Positions 25,265-33,518 of a stretch of 54,525 nt of DNA are shown piece by piece. Source of the DNA: an uncultured Verrucomicrobiota bacterium (GTDB taxonomy: Bacteria > Verrucomicrobiota > Kiritimatiellia > RFP12 > UBA1067); the NCBI GenBank assembly GCA_946610035.1, contig CAMOCC010000008.1, forward strand, positions 1-54,525. Reading direction: 5' to 3'. The notes below the pieces were generated by a model. That model was not told where the DNA came from. It saw only the letters and a program-made list of their open reading frames with translations, and searched no databases. How positions within the stretch are numbered: position 1 is the first letter of the stretch; each line of letters starts with the position of its first letter. A program made the translations under genes and the position numbers.

Positions 25265-26725
25265 TCAGAACAGGTCCTTCACGGCCTGGTCGATGCCGGA
25301 GACGTCGACGACCTTCGTCTGAGCGATGGGGAGCCTTTCGAGGTCCCTGAAGCTGGGCGGCGGATTGTCTAGGACATCCGCGCCGAACGCGCGCCTGCAC
25401 GTCTCGGGGAACTTGTACGGCGTCGCCGTCGCCGCGATGACGACGGGGCGTCCTGACTTCGGATAGCCGAGCTTCCGCGCAACGCATGTTGCGACGGCGG
25501 TGTGCGGATCGAGTACGTAGCCGCTCCTCTCGCGCACTGCGCGCATCTCGGCCTCCGTCTCCTCGGGTGTCGCGACGCCGCCCTCGAAGTCGGCGAGGAG
25601 CTTCGCCTTCGCCTTTTCGTTGAGTTCGTAGCGGCCCTTCTCCGCAAGGTCCTTCATGAGCCTCGCAGTCTCGGCGCACGCGCCTGCGACGTCGCCGTCG
25701 AGTCCGCCGTTGACGAGCCACAGCAGGCGCTCGACGTTGGAGCTCTTTAGGATGTCCATCGAAGGAGAGTTCGTGACGGTGAGCTTCGCGCCCGGATCGT
25801 ACACGCCAGTCTTGACGAAACGCGCGAGCACGTCGTTCACGTTCGACGCGACGACAAACTTCCCTATCGGAGCGCCGAGCATCTTCGCGTAGTAGGCGGC
25901 GAGGATGTTGCCGAAGTTGCCGGAGGGCACTACCAGATCGAACTGCGCGCCGCCGAGCCTGGAGGTCGCCAGGAGGTAGTATCCGATCTGCGGCACAAGG
26001 CGGCCGGTGTTGATCGAATTGGCGCTCGAAAGCGTGATGCCGTGCTGCGCAGCCTCGGCGTTGATCGCCTTGTCCGCGAAGATTCTCTTCACCGCCGCCT
26101 GGGCGTCGTCGAAATTGCCGCGTATCGCTATCGCGTGGACGTTCGCCTCGGACGGCGTCGTCATCTGGAGGCGCTGGATGCGCGACGTGCCGACGTTCGG
26201 GAAGAAGACGGCGACTTCCGTGCCTTCCACGCCGGCGAAGCCCTGCATGGCGGCGGAACCCGTATCGCCCGAGGTGGCGGTGAGGACCAGGACGCGCCTG
26301 CCGCCCGCCGCATGCTTCATGAACACGGGGAGCATCGAGAGCGCGACGTCCTTGAAGGCGCCGGTCTTGCCGTGGAAGAGTTCGAGAATCTGCATGCCGT
26401 CCGCCTCGACGAGCGGAACGGGGTCGCCTTCGGGGAAGCGGGAGAGAAGACGGTCGACGGCGGCCTTGCGCACATCCTCGGGGATGTCGTCGAAGAGACG
26501 CGACAGCACAAACTCCTCGCAGGATCTAAGGTCTTTTAGGGTCAATTTAGGGTCGTTTAGGGTCGAATTAGGGTCAGTTGGGGTCGAGCTGACGCTATTC
26601 GACCCTAAGCTGACACTATTGGACCCTAAGACCGGAACATACAATCCGCCATCGGGCGCAAGACCCTGGAACACCGTCTCCGCGCTCGTCGCCTCAATGC
26701 CTTTTCTTGTCGATACGTACTTCAT
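25265..26725 (-). CDS. thrC: Threonine synthase with a repeat-derived insertion
   Basis: The 486-residue PLP enzyme converts O-phosphohomoserine to threonine. N-terminal MKYVSTRKG is typical of class I ThrC. The PLP Lys is in HGKTGAFKDVAL, with SSANSINTGRLVPQIGYY and VPSGNFGNILAAYYAKMLG further on. Residues 33-66 are unlike the family: LGSNSVS occurs twice in tandem, then a DP(N/K)-rich stretch, all encoded by 21-bp DNA repeats. The site is a surface-exposed N-terminal loop after DGGLYVP, so the enzyme is probably still active. It lies 24 bp after ychF in a long co-oriented gene run. ThrH at 17348 may supply its substrate. Confidence 0.93.
   Translation of the reverse strand: MKYVSTRKGIEATSAETVFQGLAPDGGLYVPVLGSNSVSLGSNSVSSTPTDPNSTLNDPKLTLKDLRSCEEFVLSRLFDDIPEDVRKAAVDRLLSRFPEGDPVPLVEADGMQILELFHGKTGAFKDVALSMLPVFMKHAAGGRRVLVLTATSGDTGSAAMQGFAGVEGTEVAVFFPNVGTSRIQRLQMTTPSEANVHAIAIRGNFDDAQAAVKRIFADKAINAEAAQHGITLSSANSINTGRLVPQIGYYLLATSRLGGAQFDLVVPSGNFGNILAAYYAKMLGAPIGKFVVASNVNDVLARFVKTGVYDPGAKLTVTNSPSMDILKSSNVERLLWLVNGGLDGDVAGACAETARLMKDLAEKGRYELNEKAKAKLLADFEGGVATPEETEAEMRAVRERSGYVLDPHTAVATCVARKLGYPKSGRPVVIAATATPYKFPETCRRAFGADVLDNPPPSFRDLERLPIAQTKVVDVSGIDQAVKDLF
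26528..26629 (-). repeat. 21-bp repeats inside thrC
   Basis: Two 21-bp units (26609-26629 and 26588-26608) are identical at 19 positions and encode LGSNSVS twice. Next comes a run of GACCCTAA-type words spaced alternately 10 and 11 bp (again 21 bp per pair). The first part carries TTAGGGTC and the second part its complement GACCCTAA, so the RNA or single strand could fold back on itself. Three heptamers equal seven codons, which keeps the frame. Confidence 0.85.
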
Positions 26726-26749
26726 CTGAAACCTCTCTCTAGATTTTAA

Positions 26750-27874
26750 TCACTTGCTAAACAGAAACTCCACAACGTCTCCGTCCTTCATCTCGTACTC
26801 CTTGCCCTCCGGCCTGAGCGCACCGGCGGCGCGCGCACCCGAAGTGCCGTTGTGGGCCACGTAGTCCTCGAAGGCGACGACTTCGGCGCGGATGAAGCCC
26901 TTCTCGAAATCCGTGTGGATGACGCCGGCGCACTTCGGCGCCTTCCATCCGCGGCGGAACGTCCATGCGCGGGACTCCTTCGGACCCGACGTGAAGTAGC
27001 TCGCAAGCCCGAGCGTGTGGTACGCGAGCTTGATCGTCCTGTCGAGCGAGGACTCCTCCAGTCCGTAGCTGGAGAGGAACTCCTTCGCCTCCTCGTCGGA
27101 AAGGCCCGCGAGGTCAGCCTCCATCTGCGCACAGATCGCGACCATCTCGCAGCCCTGCTTGTCGGCGTATGCCTTGAGCGCCGCGACGTGCTTGTTCGCG
27201 AATGGATCGCCGAGGTCGTCCTCGGCGACGTTCGCACAGTAGATGACCGACTTGTCCGTGAGGAAATGGAGCTCCTTCAGGACGGGGAGGATCGGGTCGC
27301 CCTCCGCGCGCGGGAAGCTGCGGACGGGGTTGCCGTCCTCCAGGTGCTTCAGGAGCGCCGCGCAGGCGTCCGCCTCGGGACGGAGCGGCGGCTTGGCCTG
27401 GGCCTCCTTCTTGATGCGGTCGTAGCGCTTCTGGAGCTGTTCCATGTCCGCAAGGATAAGCTCGGTCTCGATCACCTCGGCGTCGCCGACGGGGTCGATG
27501 GGGGCGGACTTGTTGCCGCCCTCCTGGACGTGGATGATGTCGTCGTTCTCGAAGCAGCGGACGACGTGCAGCACTGCGTCGCACTCGCGGATGTTGGCGA
27601 GGAACTTGTTTCCGAGGCCCTCGCCCCTGGAGGCGCCCTTGACGAGGCCCGCGATGTCCGTGAACTCGACCGTGGCGCGGATGATCTGCGCGGGATGGTC
27701 GATCGCGGCGAGCTTCTCGAGACGGGAGTCCTTGACCTCGACTATGGACGTATTCGGCTCGATCGTGCAGAACGGATAGTTCTCGGCGGCGGCCTGCTGC
27801 TTCTTTGTGAGCGCGTTGAACAGAGTGGACTTCCCGACGTTGGGGAGTCCTACGATACCTACTGATAGACTCAT
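26750..27874 (-). CDS. ychF: Redox-responsive ATPase/GTPase YchF (OLA1 family)
   Basis: The 374-residue Obg-family P-loop protein has G1 [23 protein letters not shown], the G3 region [22 protein letters not shown], and a C-terminal TGS domain ending [10 protein letters not shown]. YchF proteins prefer ATP and associate with ribosomes; they are nearly universal. Length matches the family (about 363-375). The coiled-coil protein gene upstream ends inside its start codon (ATGA overlap). Confidence 0.95.
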   Translation of the reverse strand: MSLSVGIVGLPNVGKSTLFNALTKKQQAAAENYPFCTIEPNTSIVEVKDSRLEKLAAIDHPAQIIRATVEFTDIAGLVKGASRGEGLGNKFLANIRECDAVLHVVRCFENDDIIHVQEGGNKSAPIDPVGDAEVIETELILADMEQLQKRYDRIKKEAQAKPPLRPEADACAALLKHLEDGNPVRSFPRAEGDPILPVLKELHFLTDKSVIYCANVAEDDLGDPFANKHVAALKAYADKQGCEMVAICAQMEADLAGLSDEEAKEFLSSYGLEESSLDRTIKLAYHTLGLASYFTSGPKESRAWTFRRGWKAPKCAGVIHTDFEKGFIRAEVVAFEDYVAHNGTSGARAAGALRPEGKEYEMKDGDVVEFLFSK

Positions 27875-28818
27875 TGTTTCACTTCTTCCTTCTTCGGCGG
27901 CGTGTAGACCCAGTCGGGATACAGCCGCTTCAGTTCCTTACGGTAGAAATCAGCATCGGATACGCGGTCCGCCTTGACGGACTCGACGTACAGCCTCTCA
28001 AGCCGTCCCAAGATGTTCGACCGCGCCGTCGCGGTCGCAAGGTCGATGAGCTCCGCCTCCTCGCGGTGCGACTTGGCGAGGGTACGCGATTCGCGCGGGA
28101 GGGTCTTGTCGTTCTCCGGGAGGACGGGACCATCCGCCTTTTCGCCCTCCTTGTCGTCGGCGGCGGTCGTGTCGAGGTCCATGATCGTCTTCTCGGGACG
28201 AAGCGCCGCCTCGCGCTCGTCGAGGTCCTGCTTGAGAAGGAGGAGTTCGCGCTCGGCCTCCTCAAGGTTCATGCGCCTCAACTCGAGCGTCTTCGCCTCG
28301 GCCTCGGCGCGCGCGGCGATCTGCCGCACACGGTCCGCCTCCAGCTCGGCGAGATGTATCTGCGCGGCCGATTCCCGCTCGCGGTCCTTCGCCTCGATCT
28401 TCGCCTTCTCCGCCTCTGCCTTGGCCGTCGCAGCCTTCGCCTGCTCCGCCTCGGCGTCGGACGCCGCCTTCTGCGCATTCGCCTGCGCGGTCGCGCGCTC
28501 GGCCTCAGCCTTCGCACGCTCGTCTGCGGCCCTTGCCGCGGCCGACTTCTCGGCGGCGGCCCTCGCCTCGGCCGCCTTGCGGTCCTCCTCGGCCTTCTTG
28601 AGCGCGGTGGCGTTGGCCGCCTCCGTCCTCTCCGCCGCCTTCTCGGCCTTTATCTGGGCCTCCTCCTCGGCACGCGCCTCCTCGGCCTCGGCCTGCGCCC
28701 TCGAAGCGGCGGCCCTCGCCATGTCCGCCCGGTTGTCCGTAATGCGCATGGCCGCCCACGCGGCGACCACCACCGCGACCGCCACCGCCACTATCGAAAT
28801 CGTCTTTCCTTTATTCAT
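27871..28818 (-). CDS. Membrane-anchored coiled-coil (TolA-like) protein of unknown function
   Basis: The product has 315 residues. One N-terminal membrane segment (ISIVAVAVAVVVAAWAAM) is followed by a long Ala/Glu/Lys/Arg coiled coil (about 35-205, for example AEKAAERTEAANATALKKA). A small C-terminal region (about 245-315, ARSNILGRLERLYVESVK, then DADFYRKELKRLYPDWVY) looks folded. The composition resembles TolA domain II but no TolA C-terminal domain is seen. It lies between the giant LRR protein and ychF. A structural envelope role is possible but unproven. Low-complexity composition makes homology by eye unreliable. Confidence 0.75.
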   Translation of the reverse strand: MNKGKTISIVAVAVAVVVAAWAAMRITDNRADMARAAASRAQAEAEEARAEEEAQIKAEKAAERTEAANATALKKAEEDRKAAEARAAAEKSAAARAADERAKAEAERATAQANAQKAASDAEAEQAKAATAKAEAEKAKIEAKDRERESAAQIHLAELEADRVRQIAARAEAEAKTLELRRMNLEEAERELLLLKQDLDEREAALRPEKTIMDLDTTAADDKEGEKADGPVLPENDKTLPRESRTLAKSHREEAELIDLATATARSNILGRLERLYVESVKADRVSDADFYRKELKRLYPDWVYTPPKKEEVKQ

Positions 28819-28841
28819 TTGAAGAATCCCTGCTTACTTTC

Positions 28842-31800
28842 TCACTCAAGCACAATTGGCACAGCCCCAACCTTTTTGATCAGAGCCGTCCCGTAGCCGA
28901 CACCGTCGACGACGACACCGGCGACAGAGGCGGTCCGCTTCTTGGACCGTCCGGACTCCGTCACCGAATACACCTTGAAGGAGCCCTTGAACGACCCCGT
29001 CTTGGCCGTATAGGAAAGCTTGATTCCGGCGGGATTGCCGTTCTCCACAGTCGTCTCGTACGACTCGTCGTCTCGGACGAACTTCACCCTGTCCGCCTTG
29101 GGGAACGTCCATCTGGACCCCGCGACGGCGAACTCCGTTCCGTCAGGCGACAGGTCATCTTCCACCATCTCGCCTGAGGCTTCCAATGCGGAGATGTCCG
29201 CCGTGACAGAGTGCTCCCCCTGCGAAAGGGCGCCGACTTTGCCTGCGGCCAAATCACCGAAATAAGCTGTCGCCTCCCCCGATGGCCCGATAAGCGCCGA
29301 TATCGATTCCACCGAAACCGTTACTTCATCGTCTTCCCTGCTGAAACGGAGGAGCAGTCCCAAACCGCCCGCCTTCCTATACAGCTGGGCGAACACCGGG
29401 ACAACGACATCGGTATACGAACCCTCCTCGTATCCGTTCAAGACATAGGAAGTGGACGAAAACGAAGTGCCGTCCGGGAGAGTCCCCTTGACCCTTGCCT
29501 TTCCGTTCGAGCGCATTTCAACGGACAGGGCGGCGTAACCAGTGTTGTCATCTGTGGAAAGCACAACCGCATAGTTGCCGGAGAAGTCGTCACCAACCGC
29601 CCTTGCCGCAGATCTTCGGTTGTAGTCGGAAGATTTCAGCCCGTCATCATAAGCCACAAATTCAGCACTGCCGAACGAGCCTTTCAGAAGGCCTCCTTCA
29701 TAATCAAAAGAAAGCGTCGCATCAAGGGAAGAGAACTCAACTTCGCCACCTTCCGATTCGGACATCACTCCCCTGGCCTTGAGCTTTTTCGCGTTCCCAA
29801 GCAACACAACGGATGCATTGACGACGGCATTCGTTTCTTCATCGGTCGAATTCCAGCTGCCCTTGGCGATCTTCACCTCCGCTATGCCGCATAAAGCATC
29901 GTCTTCGACAAGATATCCATGAAACGTCGAGGCCGCTTTAAAATTGTAGGCGTCTTCATCTTCTTCGTCTTCCTCGTCGTCTTCGGCGTCATCGTCGCCA
30001 TCATCACTTCCTCCGGAACCGTCCTTGAGCCAATGAGCGTACAACTTCATGGATGAACCTACTTCATAGTCATCAGTCACCTCAGACCCGCCGTAGGGAG
30101 CCGTGAACCAACCAACGAATGCATACCCCGGCCGGGAGTCCGGCTCAGGAAGATCCTCCAAGAGCCTCCCTCCGTTTGCAACATAGTAGAGATTCGTAGT
30201 CTCGCCGGATCCACCCTGGTACGCCAACGTCACCTTGGCTATATCTGCGCTAGTCCACCAGTGTATCTGACGACCAGGCGGTTTGGGGACAGGCCAACGC
30301 GAAGGAAGTCCGGGCGTTGATTTTTTAACCGTCGTTGCCGTAGCCGTCGAGTTCGTAGCTGCCTCGTCACTGCCATCGTCGTCATCGCCACCCGATGATT
30401 CGTCCACCCAACCACTCCTGAACTTCAGAACGTTTGAACAAAGTGTCGTTTTTGTTCCTACGTATATGTTCGTCGCGACCGTCTCGGGGCAGTCCCCATA
30501 GTAGCAGACGCGAACGAGGTTGGAGCAGTACGCAAAGGCGAAATCGCCAATCGAACCGACGTTCTCGGGTATTACAATACAGTCGTTGAACCCGGTGCAT
30601 CCGTAGAAAGCCTTCTTGCCGATCTCCTCTACGGTGTATGGGATGTCGATGTCGGTGAGTGCGACACATCCTTCAAAGGCGCTGTCGCAGATTTCCGTCG
30701 CGCCGTGGGAAAGTTTCACAGTCGTAATCCTGCGGTATGAGTCGGGGAACACCTCGGAAAGCACTAGTGAAGTTCCGAGCGTCACAGTTGTAACTGAGGT
30801 ACATCCCTTAAAGGCGTTGGTCGCAACGCTTGTTATGTTCGCCGGTATTGTAACGCTCCTGAGCGACTTGCATCCGGCAAAAGCGCCGGCAACAATGTTC
30901 GTGGAATCTCCTGAAACGACAATCTCCTCAATGGAGGCATAGGCAGCCGGATAGGCATTTGACATTATCTCATCGCCGTAGACAAACAACTTGTCCGTTA
31001 TCCCCGTACCATAGAACGCTCCTCTTCCTATGGCAGTGGCCGCCGTGACATCGGCCTTCTTCAACGACGTACAATACGCAAAGGCGTAGTCGCCGACCTC
31101 TTGGACCTTATCCGATATAGCCACCGAAGTCAAGCCAGCCCCGTAGAACGAATACGCGCCAATCGTCCGCAGCGAGGACGGGAATGTGACGGACACAATC
31201 TCCGTCCTGTTGCTGAACAAGCCGTCAGGTATAGCCGCCAGGCCGGATGGAAGAACGAGCGCACTCGGGCACTTCCCTTTGATTCCCAGAATATAGCCAT
31301 CCTTGTACACAACGCCATCGGACTGCGCATTCCAATATCCACCTTGGTAGAACGAACTATCCCCAAGTCTGGAAAGCGCGGCGGGTATCTTGAAATCGAC
31401 AAGAGAGGAAGTGCCCTCGAATGCAGAGACACCTATAGACACGAGATTTGTAGAGAAAGTGACATTGGTAAGCGACGAGCAACCGTAGAAAGCCCTGTCG
31501 GGGATGTTGGTCACTCCTGCCGGGATTGCAATGGACCAAAGCGATGAGCAGCCCTTGAACGCTTCACTGCCAATGGACCTAACAGACGACGGAAGCTCGA
31601 TGGTCTCAAGTTTCGCACAACCCATGAACGCCTCGGCGGCAATGTTCGTCACACCGTCCGCTATGATGATGGTCTTGATCTTGTCATACGATGACGGCTG
31701 AAGGTTGGACATTATGTCGTCGCCGGCATAAAGGACACCGTCGACAAACCCGGTGTTGTAGAAGGCGCGATATCCAACTTGAACCGAATCGCTGCTGTAT

Positions 31801-33494
31801 TCGGCCGATGCGAGACAAGTACACTCGGCGAAAGCGTACTCGCCTATCTTCGTCAATGTATCTGGAAGTTCGATGGCCTTCAACCCCGTATTGTAAAACG
31901 CATACGCACCGATCGACACGAGATTCGTCGGGAATACGACCTCGGTGACGTTTGTGCAGTCCCTAAGAAGACCTTCGGGTATCTCCTTCATCTCACCGGG
32001 GAACTCGACCTTCCCCGATGGCGACCCCTTCATGCCAAGAAAATATCCGTCCTTAAAAACCAGTCCTTCAGGTTCGTTGTTCCAGTACGCCGTATCGGCA
32101 AATGCCGAGGAACCGACGGAGATGTCTTTCGGCAAAGCAAATTTGTCGAGCGACGTTGCACCGTGGAAAGCCGATTTCCGGATTTCCTTGAGCGATTGCG
32201 GAAAAACAATCGATTCAAGAGAGGTACACGACTCAAAGGCCGATTCGGCAATTACGGTCAAATTTGTTGAAAGGTCCACGGAGGCCAGGTTCTGACATCC
32301 GAAGAAGGCAGCTAAACCAACTTCCGAGACGCCGCTTGAAAGCACAAGATTGGTCAGCGAATCACACATGAAAAAGGCATAGTCGCCAATGACTGCGTTA
32401 GATGATTTTCCCTCTGCAAAGCGCACGTCAGACAGTCCCGTGCAATCTCTGAAAGCATCGCGCCCTATAGTCGTCAGGGAACTCGGGAGCGTCAACTTGG
32501 CGAGGCTACTGCATTTGTGGAACGCCAAGTCCCCAATACTCTGTACACTATCGGCTATCGAAACATTTGTCACCGATGTGCAGTTTTCAAACGCCGACGC
32601 TCCAATGGAAGTAACATTTGTCGAAATGTCCAGCGATTCAAGCCCAGAACAGCCCTTAAAGGACGATTCTCCATAGTTCACATCCGCAGATGTTAGAGTG
32701 ACATCTTTGAGATTAACGGCAGACTGAAACGCCGATTTGCCAAAAGAGATGCTCCTGGCGTCGATGGATAGACTTGTGAGGCTGGTACACACGATGCTGT
32801 CAACGGAAACTCTTTCCGCCGAGATGGAAATATTGGTAAGCGAGCTGCAGGCATTAAAGGCCTTTGAACTAATTGTCAATTCAACCTTGGGAGAATTGAG
32901 CGAGACGTCTCCAATGAGACTGCAACCACTGAACGCGTATTCGCCGACATTTCTCAAGGTAGTCGGGAAAGACACCGAGACGAGAGAACGACAACCATGG
33001 AATGCATGTTTCGCAATATTGGTAACTCCCTCAGGAATGGATACAGACGTAATCGCTGTGCAATTGGAGAATGCGAAAGCTCCGATATCAGTGACCTGAA
33101 ATCCATTGATATTAGCAGGAATTTCGATTGGTCCTGAAAGCTTCGACGAATCTTCGACTGCGCTTAGGTTGCCGTCTATTATTCTGACATTCTCTATGGC
33201 CACAGAGCCTTCGCCTACAGAATGGTAGTAGAGAACTGTGTCCATGAAGCGTGTCGCCAACTGGAGCTCCTCCGCATATCCGCAAACGGACAACAGGAGC
33301 ACGGTTGCAATAGCCGCAGCCGACTTGCGGGCGAACCCGGGGATGCGGAATCCGCCGAAGACGGCGCGTTTGTGGCGTTCCGACGTGTTGAAGGACGTGG
33401 CACGGCGGGGCGGAGCGTCAAGCCCCGCCTCGCGCAGGTTGCGCCGCTTCTCTTCCCGGGAAGAGAGCCACTCGTTCCACTTCAACAGTTGCAT
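28842..33494 (-). CDS. Giant BspA-like LRR surface protein
   Basis: The product has 1,550 residues. An unusual N-terminal extension (about 1-55, MQLLKWNEWLSSREEKRR, basic and without a membrane segment) precedes a signal sequence (KSAAAIATVLLLSVCGYA, cleavage near AEE). LRR_5 repeats of about 23 residues fill about 110-1060, and a module of about 250 residues is duplicated in tandem (landmarks YWNNEPEG near 468 and YWNAQSDG near 718). An InlB-type repeat (GYAFVGWFTAPYGG), an Asp/Glu-rich acidic linker and a C-terminal beta-rich domain of about 330 residues (HGYLVEDDAL to the end) follow. The C-terminal domain is homologous to that of the protein at 2-3964. The gene starts 24 bp after the GspD-like secretin, so it may be a T2SS substrate. 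Confidence 0.88.
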   Translation of the reverse strand: MQLLKWNEWLSSREEKRRNLREAGLDAPPRRATSFNTSERHKRAVFGGFRIPGFARKSAAAIATVLLLSVCGYAEELQLATRFMDTVLYYHSVGEGSVAIENVRIIDGNLSAVEDSSKLSGPIEIPANINGFQVTDIGAFAFSNCTAITSVSIPEGVTNIAKHAFHGCRSLVSVSFPTTLRNVGEYAFSGCSLIGDVSLNSPKVELTISSKAFNACSSLTNISISAERVSVDSIVCTSLTSLSIDARSISFGKSAFQSAVNLKDVTLTSADVNYGESSFKGCSGLESLDISTNVTSIGASAFENCTSVTNVSIADSVQSIGDLAFHKCSSLAKLTLPSSLTTIGRDAFRDCTGLSDVRFAEGKSSNAVIGDYAFFMCDSLTNLVLSSGVSEVGLAAFFGCQNLASVDLSTNLTVIAESAFESCTSLESIVFPQSLKEIRKSAFHGATSLDKFALPKDISVGSSAFADTAYWNNEPEGLVFKDGYFLGMKGSPSGKVEFPGEMKEIPEGLLRDCTNVTEVVFPTNLVSIGAYAFYNTGLKAIELPDTLTKIGEYAFAECTCLASAEYSSDSVQVGYRAFYNTGFVDGVLYAGDDIMSNLQPSSYDKIKTIIIADGVTNIAAEAFMGCAKLETIELPSSVRSIGSEAFKGCSSLWSIAIPAGVTNIPDRAFYGCSSLTNVTFSTNLVSIGVSAFEGTSSLVDFKIPAALSRLGDSSFYQGGYWNAQSDGVVYKDGYILGIKGKCPSALVLPSGLAAIPDGLFSNRTEIVSVTFPSSLRTIGAYSFYGAGLTSVAISDKVQEVGDYAFAYCTSLKKADVTAATAIGRGAFYGTGITDKLFVYGDEIMSNAYPAAYASIEEIVVSGDSTNIVAGAFAGCKSLRSVTIPANITSVATNAFKGCTSVTTVTLGTSLVLSEVFPDSYRRITTVKLSHGATEICDSAFEGCVALTDIDIPYTVEEIGKKAFYGCTGFNDCIVIPENVGSIGDFAFAYCSNLVRVCYYGDCPETVATNIYVGTKTTLCSNVLKFRSGWVDESSGGDDDDGSDEAATNSTATATTVKKSTPGLPSRWPVPKPPGRQIHWWTSADIAKVTLAYQGGSGETTNLYYVANGGRLLEDLPEPDSRPGYAFVGWFTAPYGGSEVTDDYEVGSSMKLYAHWLKDGSGGSDDGDDDAEDDEEDEEDEDAYNFKAASTFHGYLVEDDALCGIAEVKIAKGSWNSTDEETNAVVNASVVLLGNAKKLKARGVMSESEGGEVEFSSLDATLSFDYEGGLLKGSFGSAEFVAYDDGLKSSDYNRRSAARAVGDDFSGNYAVVLSTDDNTGYAALSVEMRSNGKARVKGTLPDGTSFSSTSYVLNGYEEGSYTDVVVPVFAQLYRKAGGLGLLLRFSREDDEVTVSVESISALIGPSGEATAYFGDLAAGKVGALSQGEHSVTADISALEASGEMVEDDLSPDGTEFAVAGSRWTFPKADRVKFVRDDESYETTVENGNPAGIKLSYTAKTGSFKGSFKVYSVTESGRSKKRTASVAGVVVDGVGYGTALIKKVGAVPIVLE

Positions 33495-33518
33495 CTCGTC
33501 GGCATAATGTTTCTGACT

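Noticed and set aside
26528-26629. TTAGGGTC words as telomere-like or phage-end repeats
   Set aside because: They lie inside the thrC frame with a 21-bp coding period and flanking enzyme motifs are continuous.
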